Assembly (NCBI GenBank): GCA_946886255.1
Contig: CAMPIG010000203.1
Coordinates: forward strand, 1-8,357
Direction of reading: 5' to 3'
Origin: an uncultured Cellvibrio sp.
GTDB lineage: Bacteria; Pseudomonadota; Gammaproteobacteria; Pseudomonadales; Cellvibrionaceae
DNA: 8,357 bases
The position numbers were made by a program, and so were the translations under genes. The notes below the pieces were generated by a model. It had not been told where the DNA came from. It saw nothing but the letters and a program-made list of their open reading frames with translations, and did no database searches. Below are positions 1-6,793 of the stretch, in pieces. Each line of letters begins with the position of its first letter. Within the stretch, counting starts at the first letter, position 1.

Positions 1-567
1 TTGCTTTTCATAACCACCAATCGTGTTGATCTCCACCACACCATTAACGCGCATCAACTGCGGGCGAATAATCCAATCCTGTATTTCCCTGAGCGCGGTG
101 ATGTCGTACTCCTGTGTGGCAGCACCGGTAGCTTCGACGGTGTAACTGAAAATTTCTCCCAGGCCGGTGGCAATTGGTCCCATACCTGGTTCGATACCTT
201 CGGGCATTTGATTGGCTATTTGATTGAGTCGTTCGTTAACCAGTGAACGCGCAAAATAAATATCGGTACCTTCATCGAAGACGGCCGTGACTTGTGACAA
301 CCCGTAACGCGACAGGGAACGTGTGTAAGCGAGACCCGGTAATCCGGACAAACTGTTTTCGATGGTGTAAGTGATGCGTTGTTCGACTTCCAATGGAGAG
401 TAACCAGCAGCCTCGGTATTGATCTGCACTTGTACGTTGGTGATGTCGGGTACCGCATCAATCGGAAGACGTTGGTAATTCCACACACCTAAAGCAATAA
501 AGAGCAATACTCCAAAAATAATTAAGCTCCGCCGTTCAATGGCGACGCGCAATATGGTTTGTAACAT
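1..567 (-). CDS. czcA: CzcA-family heavy-metal RND efflux pump, N-terminal part (cut by window edge)
   Basis: Inner-membrane proton-driven pump of the HME-RND family; with CzcB and CzcC it would export divalent metal cations across the envelope. Only the first 189 residues are here, out of roughly 1,040 for the family. The ATG at 567-565 gives MLQTILRVAIERRSL, the first transmembrane helix at about residues 14-30, then PIDAVPDITNVQVQI (35-49), a hallmark of the CzcA/CusA class, and the start of the porter domain (AAGYSPLEVEQRITYTIE, SLSGLPG, VTAVFDEGTDIYFARSLVNERL). It ends within VNGVVEINTIGGYEKQ, which resembles the Czc (Zn/Co/Cd) rather than the Cus (Cu/Ag) branch. That branch call is inference, because the ion-relay residues lie outside the window. 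The frame is open to the edge. A strong AGGAGG lies 4 nt upstream of the ATG. Confidence 0.95.
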   Translation of the reverse strand, partial: MLQTILRVAIERRSLIIFGVLLFIALGVWNYQRLPIDAVPDITNVQVQINTEAAGYSPLEVEQRITYTIENSLSGLPGLAYTRSLSRYGLSQVTAVFDEGTDIYFARSLVNERLNQIANQMPEGIEPGMGPIATGLGEIFSYTVEATGAATQEYDITALREIQDWIIRPQLMRVNGVVEINTIGGYEKQ

Positions 568-578
568 GGCGCCTCCTA
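568..578 (-). promoter_or_regulatory. Strong Shine-Dalgarno of czcA overlapping the czcB stop codon
   Basis: On the minus strand the sequence reads TAGGAGGCGCC and then ATG. The TAG at 578-576 is the czcB stop, and its last two bases are the first two of a perfect AGGAGG (577-572), 4 nt from the czcA ATG. A ribosome terminating on czcB sits on the czcA initiation site, so translational coupling of adaptor and pump is likely. Confidence 0.8.
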
Positions 579-1532
579 GTGAACATGAGCTGCACCGGAT
601 TTCTCCAGGTCAGCTTTTATCAGAAAACTATTGTCTACCACGTAATCTTCGCCGGCTTGCAAACCGCTCAAAACCTCAACGAATTGCGCATTGCTTCGTC
701 CTGCAATAATCGGGCGTGCAGTGTAATGATCACCGTGCCGAACAAACACGACGGATTGGCCGTCGTGCTGTTGGACCGCACGTTTTTCTATCAGAAGCGC
801 GACTTTATCTTCCGCAACCGTGACGAGAGCTTCAACCAGTGCTCCTGCCATTAGTTGCTGTCCTTCATTGTCAATAGGTACATGCGCTGTAACTGTGGGA
901 GTATCACCATTACCTGCAGTGAGATAAGTGATAACCCCGTGCGCTATAGCCTGGCTTGAACGGGCATCCGTTTGATAAACATCCACGCGTTGTCCAATAC
1001 GAATATCTTGTGTATCGCGGGCAAAAACACTCAGGTCCAGTTCCAATTGTGCATAGCTGGCGAGGGTGAAAAGTATTTCTTCACCTGTGTATTCACCAGT
1101 GTTTGCATGGCGATCAATTACGACGCCATCAATGGGTGAAGTAATGTCATAAACACGCAAGCTGTCATTCGCTTCAATGCGTGCGATGACAGTACCGGCT
1201 TTTATGGACTCACCAATCTGGACATTTACCTGACGAATCAATCCCGGGAAGTGGGCACGAATATGGCTGATATGTTGCGGGTCGGGTTTCAGTCGACCAA
1301 ACAATAAAACCCTTTGTTGTAAAACACCGCCGCTGGCTATGCGGGTTTGAATACCGGATTGATTGGCCAGCGCAGAGGGGATGTTGACTTGGTTTTCAGT
1401 ATGTTCATGTTCATCGTGTCCGTGGTGGTCAGACGCTTCGTCAACGCCATGATCATGATCTGGTGAAGCCATCGTTGATGAAGAATTTAACAACAGCATG
1501 ATGCACAAAAAAATAAAGATAGAAAATTTCAT
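576..1532 (-). CDS. czcB: CzcB-like periplasmic adaptor (membrane fusion protein) of the metal RND system, 318 aa
   Basis: Periplasmic subunit that links the RND pump to the outer-membrane channel. Residues 1-22 are a signal peptide with likely cleavage after STMA. The mature protein opens with an acidic His-rich stretch (25-44, seven His, including DHHGHDEHEH), a probable periplasmic metal-binding segment. The biotinyl-lipoyl-like domain follows: first half at about 97-120 (GLIRQVNVQIGESIKAGTVI), second half from about 130 (TSPIDGVVIDRHANTGEYTG), then beta-barrel and membrane-proximal domains (LELDLSVFARDTQDIRIGQ, GALVEALV). Only about nine residues (NDSLRVYDI) separate the lipoyl halves, so the alpha-helical hairpin usual in RND adaptors is absent. 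I recall a hairpin-less branch of HME adaptors with a similar linker, so this is probably natural rather than a deletion. The C-terminus is HVH. The start ATG overlaps the czcC stop (ATGA), with AAGGAG 7 nt upstream. Confidence 0.92.
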   Translation of the reverse strand: MKFSIFIFLCIMLLLNSSSTMASPDHDHGVDEASDHHGHDEHEHTENQVNIPSALANQSGIQTRIASGGVLQQRVLLFGRLKPDPQHISHIRAHFPGLIRQVNVQIGESIKAGTVIARIEANDSLRVYDITSPIDGVVIDRHANTGEYTGEEILFTLASYAQLELDLSVFARDTQDIRIGQRVDVYQTDARSSQAIAHGVITYLTAGNGDTPTVTAHVPIDNEGQQLMAGALVEALVTVAEDKVALLIEKRAVQQHDGQSVVFVRHGDHYTARPIIAGRSNAQFVEVLSGLQAGEDYVVDNSFLIKADLEKSGAAHVH

Positions 1533-2821
1533 GGTGTGACTCCTTGCATGGATTGCTGCTGGTATTCGTTAAACATGATTGAACCGCTCAGTCGTTCAAT
1601 TTCGGTGCGCCAGTAATGGACCTGTGTGGCCGATTGAATCAGTTCAAGTTGTGCGTCCAGTAACTCATTGTGTGCAAGGCTCCATTCCATGTAACTGTAA
1701 CGACCGCGTGCAAACGTATCGTCCGCCTCGGTAACGGCGCGAGATAGTAACGGCACAACTTCGTCGCGCAAGATCCTTGCTCGTTGAATCGCGAGGCGCT
1801 GTTGTTCCGTTAATTGTAAAAGTTGACTGCGCAGATTGAGGATCGCGCTGTCCTGTTGTTGCATGGCTAATTGTTGTTGCGCACGCGCGGCTTTTATCTC
1901 ACCGGATGCGCGAGCTCGACTGGATAACGGTATACTGACGCCCAGCACCAGAGCGGTATCATCGCTTTCGCGTATATGGCGAATACCCGCTTGCCACTCC
2001 GGCGTCAGTGAGCTACGGCTGCGTGCGAAATCCAACTCAGCCTTGCGCAATCGCGTTTCATCAGCCAATAAGCGCAGGTCAGGGTGTTGATCCAATAAGT
2101 TGAGAATGTGCTCGCGGGATACAGGTGAGCCGAGGTTGCGCAAGTTGCCTTGAGCGGAAAAGAGAAAGTCGTCTGGCTCACCCCATAATTTACTTAGCGA
2201 CATTTTCGCCAGCAGCACCGTATTTTCTGCTTCGAGACGAGCAATATCAGCGTGAGCAAGCGCTGCTTGCGCACGCAGTAACTCTACCGTGGGGGAACGA
2301 CCGGCAGCGACGCGTTTCTCTAAATCTGCAACACAGTATCGCCAGAGTTGATAACTTTGTTGGTGGATACTCAATACCTCTTGCGCGGCGATCACCGCAA
2401 TAAAACCGCGCGTGATCTCCGTCATCAGATCCAGCGCAAACAACTGTTCTTCAGTCGCGAGCGCTTGCTGTCGCGCAGTGACAATTGATTGTCGCGCGTC
2501 CCGTTGATAACGCGGTTCGATAACGGATGACAAGGACAATGTCAGTTCGGCACTTTGGGTTTCCTGAAAGTCGCCACTGCCGGCGATATTTTCCAGTTCA
2601 GCAGATAAGGTCAGCGGTGGTGACAGAGCCGCACTTTCCAGCTCGCCCGCGAGGGATTGCGCGCGCAGTGTAAAGTGAGTTAACTGCGGATGTTGTTGCA
2701 GGCCGAGACGCAACGCGTCCTGCAATGACAATAAACGTTGGTCGGACTGTTCAGCCTTGGCCGACGCCATAATGAATAAGCACAACGCGATCAAAGCGCC
2801 GTGCTGTAATAAATTACGCAT
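1529..2821 (-). CDS. czcC: CzcC-like outer-membrane efflux channel (TolC superfamily), 430 aa
   Basis: Outer-membrane factor forming the exit duct of the tripartite metal pump. Residues 1-23 form a Sec signal peptide (hydrophobic core ALIALCLFIMASAKA, cleavage after AKA); there is no lipobox cysteine at the cleavage site, as is usual for CzcC. The mature part is a long helical outer-membrane efflux repeat: LSLQDALRLGLQQHPQL near the start, LALDLMTEITRGFIAVIAAQE, LLRAQAALAHADIARLEAENTVLLAKMSLSKLWG (closing the first repeat), then a second repeat from about 235 (ILNLLDQHPDLRLLADETRLRKAELDFARS through GRYSYMEWSLAHNELLDAQLELIQ). Length and layout are normal for the family. A GGAG stands 5 nt before the ATG. 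Its stop overlaps the czcB start by 4 nt. It lies 75 bp downstream of the small His-rich gene and is probably in the same transcript. Confidence 0.93.
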   Translation of the reverse strand: MRNLLQHGALIALCLFIMASAKAEQSDQRLLSLQDALRLGLQQHPQLTHFTLRAQSLAGELESAALSPPLTLSAELENIAGSGDFQETQSAELTLSLSSVIEPRYQRDARQSIVTARQQALATEEQLFALDLMTEITRGFIAVIAAQEVLSIHQQSYQLWRYCVADLEKRVAAGRSPTVELLRAQAALAHADIARLEAENTVLLAKMSLSKLWGEPDDFLFSAQGNLRNLGSPVSREHILNLLDQHPDLRLLADETRLRKAELDFARSRSSLTPEWQAGIRHIRESDDTALVLGVSIPLSSRARASGEIKAARAQQQLAMQQQDSAILNLRSQLLQLTEQQRLAIQRARILRDEVVPLLSRAVTEADDTFARGRYSYMEWSLAHNELLDAQLELIQSATQVHYWRTEIERLSGSIMFNEYQQQSMQGVTP

Positions 2822-2896
2822 AGAAACTCCAGCATAGAGATTTCAGCAAATAATAAGAGTCACGGTTTTCAATGAGAAAACGGGAAGATAAAAGGC

Positions 2897-3280
2897 CTAG
2901 CTGGAGAAGGGTGGTGGTGCACGCAGCGGCGGGTGTAACAGGAAATGTTTATTGGCAAATGGCTGAGAAACGGTGCGGGTAAACGAGGGTGTGGAGACAA
3001 TCAACAGCAGCGCGTAAACCAACGCGGTGATGAGCAGTGGCAGTTCGATTTTGGTGAGCTTGAATAGAATGGATTCTACGAGTTCGGCATCAGTATCGAT
3101 ATGAACTTCATCGCTATGTTCGTGATCGGGGTGACCATTCAGCAAATCCATATGCACCGACACTGGTGGTTCCTGTCCATCAAAACAGAAATGTCCATGC
3201 AACCCACCCCACATAGCGCACAACCAGACGATCAACGTCAGGAAAATAAACCGGCGGTAGCGGGTAAGGTGATTGGGCAC
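2897..3280 (-). CDS. Small His-rich membrane protein of unknown function, first gene of the czc operon
   Basis: 127 residues; I cannot assign a named family with certainty. What can be seen: a basic N-terminus (RYRR), a hydrophobic helix at about 11-27 (signal anchor or signal peptide), a short loop with HGHFC and DGQEPPVSVHMD, then an acidic His-rich segment at about 50-64 (HPDHEHSDEVHIDTD). A second hydrophobic helix follows at about 79-95, then a Pro-rich tail (HPPLRAPPPFSS). With two helices, the His-rich loop would most simply face the periplasm. Small proteins of this look occur next to czcCBA genes, and CzcI, a small protein encoded ahead of czcCBA in Cupriavidus, is a loose analogue; homology is not shown. 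The GTG start (3280-3278) is chosen because the in-frame stop TGA at 3292-3290 bars longer forms and the next ATG falls inside the first helix. Its RBS (GAG) is weak. Confidence 0.75.
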   Translation of the reverse strand: MPNHLTRYRRFIFLTLIVWLCAMWGGLHGHFCFDGQEPPVSVHMDLLNGHPDHEHSDEVHIDTDAELVESILFKLTKIELPLLITALVYALLLIVSTPSFTRTVSQPFANKHFLLHPPLRAPPPFSS

Positions 3281-3309
3281 ACGCGCATCTCATAGTCGGG
3301 AATGCGCAG

Positions 3310-3336
3310 ACTATAACGGATAACCCTCAGTCGCAA
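3310..3336 (-). promoter_or_regulatory. Candidate promoter of the czc operon
   Basis: Minus-strand TTGCGA (3336-3331) and TATAGT (3315-3310) resemble sigma70 -35 and -10 boxes, but with a 15-bp spacer, shorter than optimal. They lie about 30-55 bp upstream of the GTG of the small His-rich gene, the only intergenic space where the operon could start independently of purD. No known metal-regulator operator is recognisable. Tentative. Confidence 0.35.
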
Positions 3337-3370
3337 GTAGGTCGGATTAGCCAAAGGCGTAATCCGACAT
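3337..3370 (+). repeat. Palindromic repeat copy A, 3' of purD
   Basis: Extragenic palindrome: head GTAG, then GTCGGATTA (3341-3349) pairing with TAATCCGAC (3360-3368). The inner GCC/GGC also pairs, with one bulged C, around an AAA loop. It is the same element as copies B and C, with a shorter inner part. It begins 16 nt after the purD stop in the direction of transcription and directly abuts the candidate -35 box of the metal operon. There is no U-run behind it, so it is not a typical intrinsic terminator. It could protect the purD mRNA 3' end or act as a REP-like element. Confidence 0.85.
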
Positions 3371-3386
3371 TATTCTTCTTGCGGCC

Positions 3387-4673
3387 CTACTCCTGTTCCC
3401 GCGCAATTGCACGATAACCAATATCCTTGCGATAGAAAGCACCATCCCACTGAATTTTCGCGGCTAATTGATAAGCGCGCTGTTGCGCTTCAGAAACGGT
3501 TTTACCTAACGCCGTAGCGCAAAGCACGCGGCCACCGTTGGTGATGACCATGCCATCTTTATTGGTCGTACCGGCATGGAAAACTTTTTCGCCACTGACT
3601 TCTTCGGTGGGTAAGCCGGAAATCACATCGCCTTTGTTGTAATTGCCGGGATAACCTCCTGCGGCCAACACAACACCGATAGAGGCGCGTTCATCCCATT
3701 CGGCGGTTACTTTATCCAGATCGCCTTTCAAAGCGGTCAGGCACAGCTCTACCAAATCAGATTGCAGGCGCAGCATGATCGGTTGGGTTTCCGGATCGCC
3801 GAAGCGGCAATTGTATTCAATCACCTTGGGTGCGCCGGAAGCGTCAATCATCAAACCGGCATACAAAAAGCCGGTATAGTCGTTACCTTCCGCAGCCATG
3901 CCGTCCACGGTAGGGCGAATAATGTCCTGCATAACCCGATCGTGCACGGCTTGAGTGACGACTGGCGCCGGAGAGTAGGCACCCATGCCGCCTGTGTTAG
4001 GGCCGGTATCGCCATCACCCACGCGTTTGTGATCCTGACTGGTGGCCATCGGCAAAATATTTTTACCGTCGACCATCACAATAAAACTGGCTTCTTCACC
4101 GGCGAGAAATTCTTCAATCACTACACGACAGCCGGCATCACCAAAAGCATTGCCGGATAACATATCGCGCACGGCCTCTTCAGCTTGCGCGAGAGTTTCT
4201 GCCACGATCACCCCTTTGCCCGCCGCCAGACCATCGGCCTTCACCACAATGGGCGCGCCTTTCTCACGCAGATAAGCCAGTGCCGGCTCAACCTCGGTGA
4301 AGTTTTGATAATCCGCGGTGGGAATCTTGTGACGGGCGAGGAAATCTTTGGTGAAGGCTTTGGAGCCTTCCAGCTGTGCTGCACCTTTGGTGGGGCCAAA
4401 GCAGGGCAGTTTACGTTCATTGAAGAAATCGACAATGCCAGCCACCAGGGGAACTTCCGGCCCGACAATGGTTAAACCCACATCGTTTGCTTCAGCAAAC
4501 TCGGCAAGCCTGGCGAAGTCGAGAATGTCGATAGACACATTGGCGAGTTTATTATCGAGCAGCGTACCGGCATTACCCGGTGCAACAAACACTTTTTCAA
4601 TCTGCGGGCTTTGCGCCGCTTTCCAGGCCAACGCATGTTCGCGTCCGCCACTGCCAATAATCAACACATTCAT
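3387..4673 (-). CDS. purD: Phosphoribosylamine-glycine ligase (GAR synthetase), 428 aa
   Basis: Cytosolic ATP-grasp enzyme of de novo purine synthesis: 5-phosphoribosylamine + glycine + ATP gives GAR + ADP + Pi. With the ATG at 4673-4671 the protein begins MNVLIIGSGGREHALAWK, the canonical PurD N-terminus, and its 428 residues match the usual length (about 429 in E. coli). Motifs in order: VGPEVPLVAGIVDFF, GPTKGAAQLEGSKAFTKDFL, the ATP-grasp PIVVKADGLAAGKGVIVA, EEASFIVMVDG, SQDHKRVGDGDTGPNTGGMG, and IEYNCRFGDPETQ carrying metal ligands. The frame stays open 18 codons further upstream to an ATG at 4727, but that extension is encoded by palindrome copy B and is unlike any PurD start, so I reject it. 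An ATG at 4682 (MRIMNVL) is a possible alternative. The RBS (TTGAG) is weak. The gene follows purH across 122 bp of palindromic spacer. Confidence 0.97.
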   Translation of the reverse strand: MNVLIIGSGGREHALAWKAAQSPQIEKVFVAPGNAGTLLDNKLANVSIDILDFARLAEFAEANDVGLTIVGPEVPLVAGIVDFFNERKLPCFGPTKGAAQLEGSKAFTKDFLARHKIPTADYQNFTEVEPALAYLREKGAPIVVKADGLAAGKGVIVAETLAQAEEAVRDMLSGNAFGDAGCRVVIEEFLAGEEASFIVMVDGKNILPMATSQDHKRVGDGDTGPNTGGMGAYSPAPVVTQAVHDRVMQDIIRPTVDGMAAEGNDYTGFLYAGLMIDASGAPKVIEYNCRFGDPETQPIMLRLQSDLVELCLTALKGDLDKVTAEWDERASIGVVLAAGGYPGNYNKGDVISGLPTEEVSGEKVFHAGTTNKDGMVITNGGRVLCATALGKTVSEAQQRAYQLAAKIQWDGAFYRKDIGYRAIAREQE

Positions 4674-4689
4674 AATTCGCATCTCAACC

Positions 4690-4727
4690 GTAGGTCGGAT
4701 TAGGCGCACCGCGCCGTAATCCGACAT
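4690..4727 (+). repeat. Palindromic repeat copy B, just upstream of purD
   Basis: Starts GTAGGTCGGATTAGG. Stem 4694-4707 pairs with 4711-4725, with one bulged C, around a 3-nt ACC loop: about 14 base pairs, GC-rich at the tip. It is nearly identical to the reverse complement of copy C, differing in the loop. In purD mRNA its base lies about 7 nt upstream of the weak Shine-Dalgarno (4687-4683), close enough to affect ribosome access. Confidence 0.9.
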
Positions 4728-4756
4728 TTCTTATTAACTATGTAATGAAACCTTGC

Positions 4757-4794
4757 GTCGGATTACGGCGCTGCGCGCCTAATCCGACCTACAT
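4757..4794 (-). repeat. Palindromic repeat copy C, immediately 3' of purH
   Basis: Stem 4757-4771 with 4775-4788, one bulged C, loop TGC. Read on the minus strand it has the same GTAGGTCGGATTAGGCGC head as copy B, so B and C form a tail-to-tail inverted pair separated by about 29 bp (4728-4756). It starts within 3 nt of the purH stop codon. There is no T-run, so it is more a REP-like 3'-end structure than an intrinsic terminator. The pair could also fold into one large hairpin spanning 4690-4794. Confidence 0.9.
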
Positions 4795-4795
4795 T

Positions 4796-6373
4796 TTAAT
4801 GGCGGAAGTGGCGCATGCCGGTGAACACCATGGCCATGCCGTGTTCATCGGCGGCGGCGATCACTTCCTCATCGCGCATGGAGCCGCCGGGTTGGATCAC
4901 TGCCGCGATGCCGACTTTCGCGGCGTTATCAATACCGTCGCGAAATGGAAAAAATGCATCGGAAGCCATGACCGAACCTGCGACTTGCAATCCAGCATGT
5001 TCAGCTTTAATCGCGGCGATACGTGCGGAGTTAACGCGGCTCATCTGGCCCGCACCCACACCGACAGTTTGATTATTTTTTGCATAGATAATCGCGTTGG
5101 ATTTCACAAACTTGGCTACCTTCCACGCGAATAATAAATCACGCATTTCGGTTTCGGTGGGTACACGTTTGGTTACGACTTTCAATTCGCTTTCCGTCAC
5201 CATGCCGTTATCGCGATCCTGCACCAGCAAACCGCCATTGACGCGTTTGTAATCGAGACCACCCATGCGTTCAGTGCCCCACTCGCCGCAGGCCAGAAGG
5301 CGCACATTTTGTTTGGCTTTCACAACTTCAACAGCATCGGCGGCAATGTTCGGTGCAATAATCACCTCCACAAATTGACGCTCGATGATGGCTTTAGCGG
5401 TTTCCGCATCCAGTTCGCGGTTAAACGCAATAATGCCGCCAAAGGCCGATTCCGGGTCAGTGGCATAGGCCAGGTCGTAAGCGGTTTTGATATTGCTGCT
5501 GATGGCTACGCCGCAGGGGTTTGCGTGTTTGACGATGACGCAGGCTGGCTCAGTAAAGGATTTAACCGTTTCCAGTGCAGCATCGGTGTCGGCTACATTG
5601 TTATAGGAAAGTTCTTTGCCTTGTAGCTGTTTCGCGGTGGCGATGCTGACTTCCTGCGGATTTTTTTCAATATAGAACGCTGCTTTCTGATGCGGATTTT
5701 CACCGTAACGCATCTCTTGCGCTTTGATAAATTGCGTGTTGAATGTACGCGGAAAATCTTCACTGCCGCCGTCAACCAGGCGACCAAAATAATTGGCAAT
5801 TGCACCATCATAAGCAGCGGTGTGTTCGTAAGCTTTAATCGCCAGATCAAAACGGGTTTTGTAAGTGGTGTTGCCGTTATTGGTTTTTAATTCTTCAAGG
5901 ATAGCGGTGTAATCTGCGGCGTTTACAACAATGTTCACAAACGCATGATTTTTGGCCGCCGCGCGTACCATGGTCGGTCCGCCGATATCGATATTTTCCA
6001 CGGCGTCTTCCAAAGAGCAGTCGGCCTTGGCGACGGTTTTTTCAAAGGGATATAAATTAACGACGACCATATCAATGGCGTTGATGCCATGCTCGCTCAT
6101 CACCACATCGTCCATACCGCGACGAGCGAGGATGCCACCATGCACTTTTGGGTGCAGGGTTTTAACGCGACCGTCCATCATCTCCGGAAAACCGGTGTAA
6201 TCAGAAACCTCGATAGCAGGAATCTTGTTGTCGGTGAGCAGGCGGTAGGTGCCGCCGGTGGATAAAATTTCCACGCCTTGGGCGTGCAGGGCTTGTGCAA
6301 ATTCCACAATACCGGTTTTATCTGAGACGCTGATCAAAGCGCGCTTGACGGGAACAAGATTAACGCTGGACAT
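4796..6373 (-). CDS. purH: Bifunctional AICAR transformylase / IMP cyclohydrolase, 525 aa
   Basis: Performs the last two steps to IMP: AICAR + 10-formyl-THF to FAICAR, then ring closure. The N-terminal MGS-like cyclohydrolase domain (about 1-200) shows [27 protein letters not shown] (38-46) and [15 protein letters not shown] (66-80). The C-terminal transformylase domain shows RYGENPHQ (222-229) and KHANPCG (282-288), whose Lys-His pair is catalytic in the family. It ends with [25 protein letters not shown] and the family-typical end FTGMRHFRH. Length is normal (529 in E. coli). The ATG at 6373 is supported by this conserved N-terminus; the Shine-Dalgarno is poor (GGGGA about 12 nt upstream). 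It is separated from fis by a terminator, so it needs its own promoter within about 50 bp, which I could not place firmly. Confidence 0.97.
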   Translation of the reverse strand: MSSVNLVPVKRALISVSDKTGIVEFAQALHAQGVEILSTGGTYRLLTDNKIPAIEVSDYTGFPEMMDGRVKTLHPKVHGGILARRGMDDVVMSEHGINAIDMVVVNLYPFEKTVAKADCSLEDAVENIDIGGPTMVRAAAKNHAFVNIVVNAADYTAILEELKTNNGNTTYKTRFDLAIKAYEHTAAYDGAIANYFGRLVDGGSEDFPRTFNTQFIKAQEMRYGENPHQKAAFYIEKNPQEVSIATAKQLQGKELSYNNVADTDAALETVKSFTEPACVIVKHANPCGVAISSNIKTAYDLAYATDPESAFGGIIAFNRELDAETAKAIIERQFVEVIIAPNIAADAVEVVKAKQNVRLLACGEWGTERMGGLDYKRVNGGLLVQDRDNGMVTESELKVVTKRVPTETEMRDLLFAWKVAKFVKSNAIIYAKNNQTVGVGAGQMSRVNSARIAAIKAEHAGLQVAGSVMASDAFFPFRDGIDNAAKVGIAAVIQPGGSMRDEEVIAAADEHGMAMVFTGMRHFRH

Positions 6374-6394
6374 GTTGGTGGTATTTCCCCATGG

Positions 6395-6420
6395 TTAAAC
6401 AGAAATCGACAAACTGTTAA
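6395..6420. promoter_or_regulatory. Imperfect dyad in the purH leader
   Basis: TTAAACAG (6395-6402) and CTGTTAA (6414-6420) form an inverted repeat with an 11-bp spacer, placed between the fis terminator and the purH start. It could be a protein-binding dyad at the purH promoter or a chance AT-rich match. It does not resemble the E. coli PurR box (ACGCAAACGTTTGCGT). Confidence 0.25.
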
Positions 6421-6453
6421 AAAGCAAAAGGGGTGGTTTTTATTCCACCCCTT
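6419..6453 (-). terminator. Intrinsic terminator of the dusB-fis transcript
   Basis: On the minus strand AAGGGGTGG (6453-6445) pairs perfectly with CCACCCCTT (6436-6428) across an 8-nt AT-rich loop and is followed by a T-rich tail, TTTTGCTTTTT (6429-6419, sharing the last stem bases). The plus strand has no T-run after the stem, so the signal is directional. It lies 38 nt after the fis stop and separates the dusB-fis unit from purH. Confidence 0.88.
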
Positions 6454-6490
6454 CTATGGGAGACGCCGAACTGCGCTCCGCGATACCGCC

Positions 6491-6793
6491 TTAGAGCAGG
6501 CCGTATTGCTTTAATTTCTTACGCAAGGTTCCGCGGTTGAGCCCCAGGACTTGTGCGGCGCGTGTTTGGTTGTGACGGGTGTACTTGAGCACGATCTCCA
6601 ACATCGGCGCCTCAACTTCAGCCATAACCATGTCGTAAACATCACTTACTGGCTGGCCATCAAGGTTCTGGAAATAATTTTCCATCGCCTGTTCGACGCA
6701 ACCGCGCAGGGATTGTGATTGCGCTGCCTGGGCAAAGCCATTGGCAGGGCTGGTGGTGGCTGGGGCTTCTGTCATAAAAGTTGCTGTGTTCAT
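6491..6793 (-). CDS. fis: Fis, nucleoid-associated DNA-bending regulator, 100 aa
   Basis: Homodimeric nucleoid protein that bends DNA and modulates stable-RNA promoters, recombination and growth-phase gene expression. The C-terminal core matches Fis closely: [20 protein letters not shown] (dimer core), then a region ending [20 protein letters not shown] and [15 protein letters not shown], the helix-turn-helix that binds DNA. E. coli Fis is 98 aa and ends similarly ([14 protein letters not shown]). The N-terminal 25 residues are Ala/Thr-rich and divergent, as is normal for the mobile beta-arm region. The ATG overlaps the dusB stop (ATGA), with GAGGA 9 nt upstream, so fis is translationally coupled to dusB as in enterobacteria. 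The intrinsic terminator follows directly. Confidence 0.97.
   Translation of the reverse strand: MNTATFMTEAPATTSPANGFAQAAQSQSLRGCVEQAMENYFQNLDGQPVSDVYDMVMAEVEAPMLEIVLKYTRHNQTRAAQVLGLNRGTLRKKLKQYGLL

Noticed and set aside
2865..2881. Hairpin GTTTTC/GAAAAC between the small His-rich gene and czcC
   Set aside because: Six AT-rich base pairs, no T-run and no other support; too weak to call as a terminator or processing site.
3762..4160. 132-codon plus-strand open frame opposite purD
   Set aside because: Antisense shadow of a well-conserved gene, with no RBS or recognisable domain.
4674..4727. 18-codon N-terminal extension of PurD starting at ATG 4727
   Set aside because: Encoded by the palindromic repeat and precedes the canonical MNVLIIGSGGREHAL start.
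4728..4756. Promoter for purD between palindromes B and C
   Set aside because: The stretch is AT-rich but I find no paired -35 and -10 of acceptable spacing; co-transcription with purH is simpler.
4745..5134. 129-codon plus-strand open frame crossing copy C into purH
   Set aside because: Begins in the palindrome and runs antisense through conserved purH; not credible as a gene.
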